A DNA stretch of 47,556 bases from Desulfobacterales bacterium (GTDB taxonomy: Bacteria > Desulfobacterota > Desulfobacteria > Desulfobacterales > JAHDSC01): assembly GCA_018432925.1 (NCBI GenBank), contig JAHDSC010000088.1, forward strand, positions 1-47,556. Direction: 5' to 3'. Positions within the stretch are counted from its first letter, which is position 1. Every line of letters starts with the position of its first letter. Positions 28,910 through 37,468 of this stretch are shown here, in pieces. The notes under the pieces were generated by a model. That model saw only the letters and a program-made list of their open reading frames with translations. It searched no databases and was not told where the DNA came from. A program made the translations under genes and the position numbers.

Positions 28910-29291
28910 GACAGCTTCTCAAAATTTTGTTTCGTGATGCCGGGTTGAAAAAATGACACGGATGTGAAAAATGACAATCAATGTCGTTGAAAACGTTGGT
29001 CCAGACATCCGCTCAATAGCCTTGTCCGTTTGTAACATAAAAGAAATAACCCGTAAAGATTATCTGAAAGTATCAACCATTCCGGCAAATGAAATAAAGG
29101 AGTATCCTATTTATATCTTTTGATTGGATTCATTGAAAAATAGAGATGCAAAATCAAGGACTTTACGGATGGCTGCGATTATTTTCTTTCATGAAAAATA
29201 TGGGCGGATAATCCAGAAACAACAGGGAAGCATATGCATCAAAGTCGGACACCAACACGCCGAGCAATTTGGAATACGAAGACCGAAAGAC
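28910..29291. other. 380-nt gap between ispF and fabH
   Basis: A 50-codon open frame (28971-29123, plus) exists without a ribosome site and is not called. No repeat or terminator hairpin stands out. Confidence 0.4.
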
Positions 29292-30284
29292 CTAAATAGA
29301 CCATCGGATCAGCGTGGAGGCCCAGGTCAAACCTGCCCCGAAACTAACCAAAAGAACATTGTCACCCATTTTCAGCAGACCTTCCCGGTTGGCTTCATCC
29401 AGGGCGATGGGTATCGATGCGGAAGAGGTGTTACCGTATTTATGAATGTTCGTATATACTTTTTCCATAGGGATATCCAGACTGCTTGCCAAACCTTCGA
29501 TAATTCGGATATTGGCTTGATGCGGAACGACAAGGCGGATATCCTGGCTGGTCAGATTGTTTTTTTCCATCGCTTCGATGGCGATTGAAGACAGGCACCG
29601 AATCGCCTTCTTAAAAAGCCTGTTTCCTTCCATTGACATAAAAAAAGGTTTAATATCTACATCTTGCAGTATTTCGGGAGTGCGAGAATTGCCGTATGAA
29701 GAATACAGAAGATCCCAATAAGATCCGTCTGATTTCATATGGCTGGAAAGAATTCCACCCGATTCAGATTTTGATGTCACGACCACGGCTCCGGCACCGT
29801 CAGCCATCAACACACAGGTACTTCGGTCTTCCCAGTTCACGATACTCGATAAGCGTTCGACTCCGACCACGAGAGCGGTTTTGCACGATCCGATTTGGAT
29901 GGCATGATTCGCAATTGACAGAGCATAAAGGAATCCGGAACATCCGGCGGATAAATCAAAGGCGGCGGCATTATTGGCTTTCAGTGCTTCCTGAATCATG
30001 CATCCCGCAGATGGAAACTGACGGTCCGGCGTCACCGTTCCCGTGACAATCATGTCTAAAGCCTCGGATTGAATACCCGCCATTTCCATGGCCTTCAGCG
30101 ATGCTTGGGCTGCCAGATCCGTGGTACTTTCCTTTTCATTTTTAGAAGCGATATGTCGTGTTTTGATGCCCGAGCGTCTCGTGATCCAATCGTCCGAAGT
30201 GTCCACAATGGCTTCAAGTTCTATGTTGGATAGTATTCTTTTTGGAGCTGATGATCCTGTACCGATAATATGGGCTTGAAACAT
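29292..30284 (-). CDS. fabH: 3-oxoacyl-[acyl-carrier-protein] synthase III (FabH type)
   Basis: A 330-residue thiolase-fold condensing enzyme that starts fatty-acid synthesis. The catalytic triad is complete: C115 in DLSAGCSGF, H255 in VPHQANIR, N285 in KYGNTSSAS. The C-terminal GAGLTWAS is typical of KAS III. The open frame extends 16 codons upstream, but GGTGA lies 8 nt before the ATG at 30284. There is no plsX or rpmF neighbour, so it may be a housekeeping copy or one dedicated to a special starter unit. Confidence 0.9.
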   Translation of the reverse strand: MFQAHIIGTGSSAPKRILSNIELEAIVDTSDDWITRRSGIKTRHIASKNEKESTTDLAAQASLKAMEMAGIQSEALDMIVTGTVTPDRQFPSAGCMIQEALKANNAAAFDLSAGCSGFLYALSIANHAIQIGSCKTALVVGVERLSSIVNWEDRSTCVLMADGAGAVVVTSKSESGGILSSHMKSDGSYWDLLYSSYGNSRTPEILQDVDIKPFFMSMEGNRLFKKAIRCLSSIAIEAMEKNNLTSQDIRLVVPHQANIRIIEGLASSLDIPMEKVYTNIHKYGNTSSASIPIALDEANREGLLKMGDNVLLVSFGAGLTWASTLIRWSI

Positions 30285-30475
30285 TACGGATGTCACCTTT
30301 ATTGTTTTTGGAAACCGGAAAATGAATAACACTTATCAATTTTAATAATCAAAATAATTTATAAGAAAAGGATTTTTGTGTCAATGATAATCTCAGGGGA
30401 ATTTTTTAGAGGAAGCGGGATAGAAACACACAAGAGTTTGATAAAAGTTTCAAGGGAAAAGACAGATTAAACAAA

Positions 30476-30703
30476 TTATGGATCCTCTTGCTCATAAATG
30501 CATTTCGGAGCCGATATTAACAAATTATCACTATCTACTAAATCGGTGAATCGTTGGCAATCGTTCACATGATCAACCGCATAATCGATCAGGACATTAT
30601 CGATTAGTTCGATCGTCTTTAATTGCTTCCTCAATGCGATTTCGTTGAAAGCCTCCCAGATTCCCTTTCGTATTTTTATCGATACGCAATTTTGATCGCT
30701 CAT
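30476..30703 (-). CDS. small protein, possibly ribbon-helix-helix
   Basis: A 75-residue protein. The N-terminal strand (CVSIKIRKGIW), then two helices (EAFNEIALRKQL, TIELIDNVLIDYAVDHV), resembles an Arc/MetJ fold, but the sequence is not diagnostic. AAGGAAT lies 8 nt before the ATG, which supports translation. It is the last chromosomal gene before the att site. Confidence 0.55.
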   Translation of the reverse strand: MSDQNCVSIKIRKGIWEAFNEIALRKQLKTIELIDNVLIDYAVDHVNDCQRFTDLVDSDNLLISAPKCIYEQEDP

Positions 30704-30970
30704 TTGGTATTCCTTCAGATGTTCCGCTGTTTATCAAACCATAAAATGATCTGGTTTTTAAAAAGATTTCGTTATTTTGATCTTAAAAAATATTTACGCA
30801 CTCGATAGTTAAAATTTTTTGAATTTGTCGGAGGAGGCAGGAAAAATAATTATACCACTATAAAAAAAATGAGGTGGAGTGTCAATTCAAAGGATTTCTG
30901 GATATGCATCCAACCGATTTCAAAATCGTTGAAACAAGGGAATTTAATGAGACTCCACCATCCTTTTTTT

Positions 30971-31032
30971 TGGTGCCTGGGACGAGAATCGAACTCGTAC
31001 AGCCACTATGGGCCGAGGGATTTTAAGTCCCT
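30971..31032 (-). other. attachment site: 3' fragment of tRNA-Leu(UAA)
   Basis: Read on the minus strand, the 62 nt begin at the anticodon stem AGGGA, with loop CTTAAAA (anticodon TAA). The variable arm follows (GGCC/GGCT stem), then the T-arm ACGAG-TTCGATT-CTCGT and the acceptor end CCCAGGCACCA. Upstream of AGGGA the sequence no longer resembles a tRNA: acceptor 5' strand and D-arm are missing. This is the signature left when an element integrates into the 3' half of a tRNA gene; the intact tRNA should be restored at the far (right) end, outside the window. The integrase gene starts 200 nt away. Confidence 0.88.
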
Positions 31033-31043
31033 AAAAAGCCATT

Positions 31044-31134
31044 TTCACACAATTTCACCGACCTACCCTTTTAATCATTTTTTACTTGACATTTCTTGAA
31101 GTTATAATATAAATTACCTTCACACAACGTCACC
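31044..31134 (+). repeat. direct repeats between att and integrase
   Basis: TTCACACAATTTCACC (31044-31059) and TTCACACAACGTCACC (31119-31134) match at 14 of 16 positions, 75 nt apart. Such repeats flanking a tRNA att core often are integrase arm sites or excisionase sites. The second copy also overlaps the integrase transcription start region. Confidence 0.5.
31086..31113 (+). promoter_or_regulatory. integrase promoter
   Basis: TTGACA (31086-31091), 16-bp spacer, TATAAA (31108-31113), about 118 nt before the integrase ATG. Further on, GTGGGGAGAGA is repeated in tandem at 31161-31182. Confidence 0.6.
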
Positions 31135-31230
31135 CGGAAACATCCACTTTCAAGCCAAAAGTGGGGAGAGAGTGGGGAGAGAATTTGACCGAGGGACTTT
31201 TTTTGAATCTAAAACGGGGAGAGGCCGAAA

Positions 31231-32460
31231 ATGTCAAAATGGAAAACTTTCAAAGATGACGAAGGAAAACCGATAAAAGGTGTTCGGTATTATCTTCACC
31301 ATATTAGAAAACATGGAGTTGCATTTGACAAATATTTTGCAATCCGATTTCAGCGCGACGGAGAACGGATTGAAGAGGGCCTTGGATGGACAAGCGAGGG
31401 CTGGACTCTTGGGAAGGCAATCGCAGAGCTTCACGAATTAAAAAATAATCATAAAATCGGTTCAGGTCCTTCCCGATTAAAGGCAAAACGAGCGGAAAAG
31501 AAAAAGGCCGACTCCGAACGCGAAGAAAAAGCCATGACCGTTTCCGATTTCTGGAAAAACGACTATCTTCACAACCTGGAGACCCGAATAAAAAAATCAT
31601 CGGCCATAAAGGAAAAACAGCATTTTGAAAAACGGATTGAACCGGCTATTGGAAAAAAGCCGCTTATCGAGATTACCACGGTTGACATTGAAAAAATCCG
31701 CGACAAGATGTTTGCGGATGGATTTTCTTCCCGGACCATTCAATACATGATCGGGACTTTTTTCAGAATCTGGAAACACGCGGCCAGGCGGAAGCTTGTC
31801 AAGGCCGGTGACAATCCGGCGGCTGGTGTTTCTATCAGACAGGCCAATAACGCCAGGACCCGTATTATTACACCGGAAGAGCTTTCCGCCATATTAAATA
31901 AGCTGGAAAAATCATCCCGCGAAGCATACCGGATCACCCTGTTTTGCGCTTATACCGGATGCCGGTTTTCCGAAGCGGCAAGGCTGAGATGGGAAAATAT
32001 TGATTTTGAAAGGGGATCGGCTTTCTTCCCGGAAACTAAAAACACAGAATCCCGCGAGATTTTTTTGAGCGAACCAGTTATCAGGATGCTGAAGGAAATA
32101 CCCGATCAGAACGCGGGGAGCCATATTTTTTTAACAAAAACAGACAAACCGTATATTGAACCACCAAGGCCATTCAAAACAGCCGTAGACGGCTTAAAAC
32201 TGAACGAAGGACACGAGCCAAGGGATTGTATAAGTTTTCATTCGTTGCGACACACAGCGGCCACCTACGCGGCCAGGGACGGCGCCACGCTTCGAGACCT
32301 ACAAGATATGTTTGGCTGGAAAGTCCCCGCTATGGTGTTCAGATACGCCAAAGGCGACAGGGCCGCACAGAAACGAGCAGCCGGACGATTGGCCGACGCG
32401 CTCACACCAAGGCCGAAAGGCGCTAAGGTTATTAGGCTTACACATCGACGGAATAACTAA
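31231..32460 (+). CDS. int: tyrosine site-specific integrase
   Basis: A 409-residue phage-type integrase. After an arm-binding N-terminus and a SAM-like core-binding domain (about 103-195), the catalytic domain has R245 (TGCRFSEA), K270 (ETKNTESRE), H337 and R340 (FHSLRH), W363 in place of the second His, and the nucleophile Y372 (FRYAKGD). All essential residues are intact, so it should be active. GGGGAGAGG lies just upstream of the ATG. Its position next to the tRNA-Leu fragment identifies it as the enzyme that inserted this element. Confidence 0.94.
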   Translation: MSKWKTFKDDEGKPIKGVRYYLHHIRKHGVAFDKYFAIRFQRDGERIEEGLGWTSEGWTLGKAIAELHELKNNHKIGSGPSRLKAKRAEKKKADSEREEKAMTVSDFWKNDYLHNLETRIKKSSAIKEKQHFEKRIEPAIGKKPLIEITTVDIEKIRDKMFADGFSSRTIQYMIGTFFRIWKHAARRKLVKAGDNPAAGVSIRQANNARTRIITPEELSAILNKLEKSSREAYRITLFCAYTGCRFSEAARLRWENIDFERGSAFFPETKNTESREIFLSEPVIRMLKEIPDQNAGSHIFLTKTDKPYIEPPRPFKTAVDGLKLNEGHEPRDCISFHSLRHTAATYAARDGATLRDLQDMFGWKVPAMVFRYAKGDRAAQKRAAGRLADALTPRPKGAKVIRLTHRRNN

Positions 32461-32489
32461 CCACTTTCCGGGAATAGCTTGACGAAGCG

Positions 32490-32518
32490 AAAGGCCGGTC
32501 TACCTGGGGCCGGCTTTT
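32490..32518 (+). terminator. hairpin after the integrase gene
   Basis: AAAGGCCGG (32490-32498) faces CCGGCTTTT (32510-32518) with one mismatch and an 11-nt loop. The T-run is short, so it may only attenuate. Confidence 0.5.
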
Positions 32519-32559
32519 CCCGGCACTTCAAACCAGGATGCCGACAGGGGGCGCGGAAA

Positions 32560-33312
32560 ATGAATCCAATCATCAAATTTTTTGAGGCTCAAAAACCATT
32601 ATCTCAAAAGAAAAAAGACGAATTAGCTTTAAAATTAGTTGAAAATAATAAGCGAATTGTCAAAGACCTTTTGGATGAATTTACAATATATTACCAAGGC
32701 GTTGTTGAGGCCCACCAAATAAACGTGTCAGTTGCGGCACAACTTGAAAAAATTAGACAGGGTGCTTCTTCTCTCGCGAATCAAAAGCTGTCAGACCATA
32801 CGAATCTTTCTAAAGAAGCAAGTTCTCCATGGTTAGACGAAACAGTCATTCTAAGCATTATTAAGCTGTTTTTACACCCTAATTATGAGCCACCATATGA
32901 GAATCCGACCGGAATTCAGGCGCATTTATTCGCTTTGTGGGTTTGCTACCTAACTATTCCCTACTGTTCAAAAATTCACGTTCAAACCGTGTGGCTGATT
33001 GATTCTACTGCAATCAAACTAATTAAAGCGGCCTGTCTATATATCGGCGAGTTTCGGGCAAAAGGCAAAAAGTTGGATCAAGGATATTTGGGAAATAAAG
33101 CCAGAAAAACCAAAGCAGAAGAAAGATTTGAGGTTATTCGGGAAATTGACAGAGCACGAAGCCAAAGCGACACGTGGAAAGGGTTGAAAATTGCTTCCAA
33201 AGTCCCTTTTGTAAGAAAGGATTTAGAGGGACAAGGCCTTAAGCCTATGCCGAAAGACGAAACTATAAGAAGAGATTTGTATAAACTTCAAAAGGAAGGA
33301 TTGAAAAGCTGA
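32560..33312 (+). CDS. hypothetical protein of the element, helical DNA-binding look
   Basis: A 250-residue protein I do not recognise. The open frame extends upstream to 32479, but that part lies over a GC-rich hairpin, and the ATG at 32560 begins the protein-like sequence. The N-terminal 80 residues are charged helices (KDELALKLVENNKRIVKDLL). A hydrophobic centre (ALWVCYLTIPYC) and a basic C-terminus with ETIRRDLYKLQKEGLKS follow; the latter resembles a recognition helix. Its base composition is more AT-rich than the flanking genes. It is followed at once by paired repeats at 33319-33368, so a replication or autoregulatory role is possible. Confidence 0.55.
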   Translation: MNPIIKFFEAQKPLSQKKKDELALKLVENNKRIVKDLLDEFTIYYQGVVEAHQINVSVAAQLEKIRQGASSLANQKLSDHTNLSKEASSPWLDETVILSIIKLFLHPNYEPPYENPTGIQAHLFALWVCYLTIPYCSKIHVQTVWLIDSTAIKLIKAACLYIGEFRAKGKKLDQGYLGNKARKTKAEERFEVIREIDRARSQSDTWKGLKIASKVPFVRKDLEGQGLKPMPKDETIRRDLYKLQKEGLKS

Positions 33313-33318
33313 AAATGT

Positions 33319-33368
33319 AAAACGGGCCGTAATACCTAAATTAGGCAAAACGGGCCGTTTTACCTAAA
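33319..33368 (+). repeat. paired 22-bp direct repeats
   Basis: Copies at 33319-33340 and 33347-33368 share AAAACGGGCCGT, two variable bases, then TACCTAAA (20 of 22 identical), 28-nt period. CCTAAATTAGG between them is a palindrome, and the outer halves can fold into a stem ending CCGTTTTA. Confidence 0.65.
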
Positions 33369-33424
33369 AACTGAATGATTGCAACAAGTTATAGTTGACT
33401 TGTGCTATCCAGTGAATTACTTTG

Positions 33425-33456
33425 AAGCCGTAGACTTAATGAGTTTACGGCTTTTT
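33425..33456 (+). terminator. rho-independent terminator
   Basis: AAGCCGTAGAC pairs with GTTTACGGCTT (one mismatch), followed by TTTTTTG. It lies directly before the ribosome site of the next gene, a layout seen again at 44701 and 45485. Confidence 0.8.
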
Positions 33457-33494
33457 TGTTTTTCAAATCACTCAGAAGGGAGAAAAAAATACCA

Positions 33495-33737
33495 ATGAAA
33501 TTGTGTAATGCCTTAGAAAAACTTCAAGAAACCCTGCCCCCGGTTTTCGCCGGGAAAAGCCTGGATCAATTCACCGGGAACGGCTACCGATGGCGGACCC
33601 TTCAGAACGAAAAATCCAAAGGCGAAACACCGGACGATATATTCTTGCGGTCCGGGACCCGGAAGCTTCTCATTGTTCGGGACGCGTTCCTCGCCTATTG
33701 GCAGTCAAAGCTTTCAAGCAGCGGGGACCGTTCTTAA
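33495..33737 (+). CDS. small hypothetical protein ahead of the primase
   Basis: An 80-residue protein with an aromatic/basic centre (FTGNGYRWRTLQNEKSKGE) and DDIFLRSGTRKLLIVRDAFL. It may be a compact DNA-binding domain, but I do not recognise it. The ATG at 33495 has GAAGGGAGA upstream. Its stop overlaps the primase start (TAATG), so the two are translationally coupled and the protein probably assists replication. Confidence 0.6.
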   Translation: MKLCNALEKLQETLPPVFAGKSLDQFTGNGYRWRTLQNEKSKGETPDDIFLRSGTRKLLIVRDAFLAYWQSKLSSSGDRS

Positions 33738-35809
33738 TGATCGAGCAATTCCGAGAAGCAATGGCGGCGGCTAATATTGAATGTGCCGTTGAGATTGTTC
33801 CGGACGGCAAGTTGCACCGCTTCAAACCGAACGGCGGCCGGAACCCGGACGGGTGGTATTGTTTACACGGCGACGGAATTCCAGCGGGAAGCTTCGGAAA
33901 TTGGAAAACCGGACAAAGTTTTACCTGGTGTCAGAAAAAGCAATCCGAGCTTTCACCGGAAGAGCGGAAGGCCTACCAGCAGCGGATTGAACAACAGAAG
34001 CAAGCGCGGGAAGCTGAAGAAAAGCGGACCCACGAGCAAGCAGCCGAAAAAGCCAAATGGATATGGGATCACTCAACACCGGCGACCGAGGATCACCCGT
34101 ATTTGCAGAAAAAGCAGGTCAAACCATACGGGTTGCGGATTGCCAAGGACGGACGGCTTATCATTCCGGCACGGGACGCAAGCGGGACGATCCGAACCTT
34201 ACAGTTTATTTCAGGCGACGGAACGAAACGCTTTCTCCCTGGTGGACAAAAGGCCGGTCACTTCTTTGAGATCCCAGGCGACACCGACACCGTTTATATT
34301 GGCGAAGGCTTCGCAACTATGGCGACCGTTCACATGGCTACAGGCGGCCATACGATAATTGCCTTCGACGCGGGAAACTTGGTGTCAGTCAGTCAGACGA
34401 TCCGGAGGAAATACCCAAAAGCTGAAATCGTCATTTGCGCGGATAATGACGCATGGACTGAAGGCAATCCCGGAATCACCAAGGCAAGACAGGCGGCCAG
34501 AGCAATTAGAGCGCAAGTTGTTGTACCGAAATTTAAAGACGTTTCGAGTAAACCGAGCGATTTTAACGACCTACACATACTCGAAGGAATCGAAACCGTG
34601 AAACAACAGTTGACACAGGCAGCAGTAGACCCGGACCCGGAGCCGGAAGTTGAACTTATGATTGAACGAGCCGAATCAAAAAATCTATTTCCGTATCAGG
34701 CGATGACCGGAGCAGCCGGGAGTTTTGCCGATGCTTACACTCATTACCTTGAAACCCCGCAACACTTTCTTTTCATGGCTTATCTGACCTGCCTTGGTTC
34801 GATTATCAGCGACCGGGTGACCTTGGACTCCGAACTTCAGCCGCAAACCCGTCTCTTCACGGTTTTGTTGGGTGACAGCGCTGATGTCCGCAAATCTACG
34901 AGCATATCAAAAGCGGTTTCTCTTTTCAAAGAAACCATCGAAGGATTTAAGATTTCATGGGGGATAAATTCAGCCGAAGGGCTTCAAAAACGGCTGAAAA
35001 AAAACGAAACGGAAGGCAGCAGTAATCTTCTTCTTATATTCGATGAGTTCAAATCCTTCGTCTCAAAATGCCGGATAGATACTTCGGCGTTGTTGCCGTG
35101 TGTTAACACTCTGTTTGAATCCAACTGTTACGAAAGCCATACGAAAAACAAATCCGTCACCTTGGAAGATGCCCACTTGAGCCTTTTAGCAGCCTCGACG
35201 ACCCAAACCTATGAAAGGATATGGGATCGATCATTTACGGATATCGGATTCAATAACAGGTTGTTTCTAGTCCCTGGGTCTGGAGAGCGGAAGTTTTCAA
35301 TGCCGGAAAAGATGCCAAACGAAGATCTTGAGCAATTGAAACGAGAACTTGCTAGAGTTTTGGAACACACCGCGAAACACCCCCTACTGAAGCTTACACC
35401 AGAAGCCAAAAGGCTCTACCATGAATGGTATATGACCCTGGAGGCTTCAGTCCACTCCAAACGCCTCGACACCTACGCGGCGCGCTTGATGATCTTATTG
35501 GCAGTCAATAACCTGAAAACTGAAGTTGACACTGAGACCGTTTCCGGCGTTATCGCGCTTTGCGATTGGCAGCTTGAAGTACGGAAACAATATGATCCAA
35601 TCGATTCCGATAACGTAGTCGCAATTATCGAGGAAAAAATCCGAAGGACACTTCGAAAAAGACCGCAAACAGAACGCGAATTGAAACAAAATACAAATGC
35701 CCATCGTGACGGACTATGGCTTTTCGGACAGGCCCTAAAAAATCTGAGCAATGCCCATGAAATCAAATGGCAGAAATCGGACAAAAAATGGAACCTCGAA
35801 ACTGTTTAA
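33737..35809 (+). CDS. primase-helicase fusion (TOPRIM plus DUF3987)
   Basis: A 690-residue replication protein. The start at 33737 shares one base with the preceding stop, and the domain begins there; a longer frame upstream is not needed. Residues 105-300 form a TOPRIM primase with E190 (VYIGEGFAT) and D236/D238 (ICADNDAW). Residues 310-690 resemble DUF3987, a helicase-like ATPase. Walker B is clear (LLLIFDEF, 431-438), but Walker A reads GDSADVRKST (379-388), lacking the usual second glycine and with Arg before Lys. Such fusions are typical of satellites, P4-like islands and ICEs that replicate autonomously. Confidence 0.85.
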   Translation: MIEQFREAMAAANIECAVEIVPDGKLHRFKPNGGRNPDGWYCLHGDGIPAGSFGNWKTGQSFTWCQKKQSELSPEERKAYQQRIEQQKQAREAEEKRTHEQAAEKAKWIWDHSTPATEDHPYLQKKQVKPYGLRIAKDGRLIIPARDASGTIRTLQFISGDGTKRFLPGGQKAGHFFEIPGDTDTVYIGEGFATMATVHMATGGHTIIAFDAGNLVSVSQTIRRKYPKAEIVICADNDAWTEGNPGITKARQAARAIRAQVVVPKFKDVSSKPSDFNDLHILEGIETVKQQLTQAAVDPDPEPEVELMIERAESKNLFPYQAMTGAAGSFADAYTHYLETPQHFLFMAYLTCLGSIISDRVTLDSELQPQTRLFTVLLGDSADVRKSTSISKAVSLFKETIEGFKISWGINSAEGLQKRLKKNETEGSSNLLLIFDEFKSFVSKCRIDTSALLPCVNTLFESNCYESHTKNKSVTLEDAHLSLLAASTTQTYERIWDRSFTDIGFNNRLFLVPGSGERKFSMPEKMPNEDLEQLKRELARVLEHTAKHPLLKLTPEAKRLYHEWYMTLEASVHSKRLDTYAARLMILLAVNNLKTEVDTETVSGVIALCDWQLEVRKQYDPIDSDNVVAIIEEKIRRTLRKRPQTERELKQNTNAHRDGLWLFGQALKNLSNAHEIKWQKSDKKWNLETV

Positions 35810-35814
35810 AAAGT

Positions 35815-36012
35815 GTAGTCAAAACCGTAGTCACGCAAAAACAGGGGTTAAGTATCTTATATCATAGCAAAAACTCCATTTCCTATATATATGGAGGAAT
35901 AATATTAAAAAAATCAATCTTTTCTTTTTCTCTTATATATAAGGAAAATTCGGATTTTAAATACATTTCAATAAGTTAAGTGCTGTTTTTTGTTGACTAC
36001 ACATTTGACTAC
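35815..36012. repeat. nested inverted repeats around an AT-rich core, possible origin
   Basis: GTAGTCAAAACCGTAGTCA (35815-35833) faces TGACTACACATTTGACTAC (35994-36012). The second is the reverse complement of the first at 16 of 19 positions. Each arm holds two GTAGTCA units 12 bp apart. The 160 bp between are strongly AT-rich, with a CTTATATATAAG palindrome near 35933 and CTCCAT/ATGGAG at 35874-35897. It lies between the primase-helicase and SF2 helicase genes. Confidence 0.6.
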
Positions 36013-36068
36013 GCTTTTAGGCAAAAATCGGACTTATTTAAAATATAATCAATAACTTATGGCGGAAA

Positions 36069-37430
36069 ATGAAGATTCAAATTGACCGAAAGCTTAAAAT
36101 TTTCGACGCACCGGAAAGTCTGAAGCGAACTATTGCCGACCGGCTGACCTTTCAGAATCCAAAATTCCTTGAAGCCGACCGGATGGGCTATTGGACTGGG
36201 AACATTCCGCGAGTTCTGAAATTCTATGAATTCGCACCTGATGGCGGTCTTGTCGTTCCTCGCGGATTTATCGGGCAGCTTCTCAAGATCGCCTCTTCCG
36301 CTGGTATCCGACCGGAAATCATTGACCGGCGGCGAACCTTGCCGAATGTGAATTTCACATTTGCCGGAACCCTGAAACCTTTCCAAGAGGGAGCCGTCAA
36401 TATCATGCTTTCAAAGGACTTTGGGACCTTGAGCGCACCGACCGGATCAGGAAAGACGGTCATGGCGCTGAAAATCATAGCAGAGCGGAAGCAGCCGACA
36501 CTTATCATCGTTCACACGAAAGAGCTTTTGAATCAATGGATCGACCGGATTGAAACCTTCCTGGGGATTCCACGGAATGAGATTGGGGTTATCGGCGGCG
36601 GCAAAAAGAAGATCGGGGAAAAGGTCACGATTGCCTTGGTTCAATCGCTTTATAAATGCGCGGATGAAGTTGCCAAGCATATCGGCTTTCTGATTGTCGA
36701 TGAATGTCATCGGACACCGAGCCGGACCTTCACGGAGGCGGTATCCGCATTCGATTGTAAATTTATGCTGGGCCTGAGCGCGACTCCTTGGCGAAGAGAT
36801 GGGTTGTCAAGGCTTATTTATTGGTATCTTGGCGATGTTCAACACGAGGTGGACAAAGACCACTTGGTTGAAAACGGCGATATCCTTCGGGCTGAAGTCA
36901 TTACCAGGGATACCGACTTCCGGCCATACAACGACCCGGTTACTGAATATTCAAAGATGCTTTCGGAATTGACCCAGGACAATGAGAGAAACGCCATGAT
37001 TTGTTACGACGTTTCAGAGGTAGCGAAGGATAATGAAAGCGGGATATGCCTTGTATTGTCGGATCGAAAAGTACATTGCCAACGGCTACAATATATATTG
37101 AAACAGTGCCTTGACACCGATAGTACCCTTCTGACCGGGGATCTACCGACGAAGCAGAGACAAGAGACCGTTCAAAGGCTGAATGATGGTCAAATCAAGG
37201 TGTTGATTGCCACCGGGCAACTGATTGGAGAGGGGTTTGATTGCAAGTCGTTATCAAATCTTTTTTTTGCCACTCCCGTAAGATTCAGCGGAAGAGTCCT
37301 TCAGTATCTTGGGAGAGTCCTCAGGCCAGCACCGGGGAAGGAAAAAGCAAAGGTCTATGATTATGTTGACGTAAATGTTGGGCCGCTGGTTGCATCGGCA
37401 CGGGCAAGGCAAAGGGTTTACACCGAATGA
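36069..37430 (+). CDS. SF2 DNA helicase, XPB/Rad25-like
   Basis: A 453-residue DEAD/H-type helicase. After a 100-residue N-terminal domain come Walker A SAPTGSGKT (122-130), motif Ia IIVHTKELLNQW, DECH box (211-214) and SATP motif III (237-240). The second RecA domain has VLIATGQLIGEGFDC and GRVLQYLGRVLRP (motif VI). Phage T4 UvsW-like and XPB-like helicases look similar. The likely role is strand displacement or fork remodelling during element replication. It is preceded by the GTAGTCA inverted repeats and followed by the first cos-like site. Confidence 0.87.
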   Translation: MKIQIDRKLKIFDAPESLKRTIADRLTFQNPKFLEADRMGYWTGNIPRVLKFYEFAPDGGLVVPRGFIGQLLKIASSAGIRPEIIDRRRTLPNVNFTFAGTLKPFQEGAVNIMLSKDFGTLSAPTGSGKTVMALKIIAERKQPTLIIVHTKELLNQWIDRIETFLGIPRNEIGVIGGGKKKIGEKVTIALVQSLYKCADEVAKHIGFLIVDECHRTPSRTFTEAVSAFDCKFMLGLSATPWRRDGLSRLIYWYLGDVQHEVDKDHLVENGDILRAEVITRDTDFRPYNDPVTEYSKMLSELTQDNERNAMICYDVSEVAKDNESGICLVLSDRKVHCQRLQYILKQCLDTDSTLLTGDLPTKQRQETVQRLNDGQIKVLIATGQLIGEGFDCKSLSNLFFATPVRFSGRVLQYLGRVLRPAPGKEKAKVYDYVDVNVGPLVASARARQRVYTE

Positions 37431-37468
37431 CGGCGATTCGGCAAGGGTTGATGCCGGTTCGGGCGAAC

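Noticed and set aside
28971-29123. A 50-residue gene
   Set aside because: No ribosome site, no recognisable pattern, alone in a gap between two minus-strand genes.
30971-31060. A complete tRNA-Leu gene
   Set aside because: Only the part from the anticodon stem to CCA is present; the D-arm and 5' acceptor strand are missing.
31187-31212. A second att core before the integrase (GACCGAGGGAC resembles the tRNA anticodon region)
   Set aside because: The match breaks after about 10 bases and there is no T-arm or acceptor sequence.
32479-32559. Upstream extension of the 250-aa gene
   Set aside because: It translates across a GC-rich hairpin, and the ATG at 32560 begins the protein-like part.
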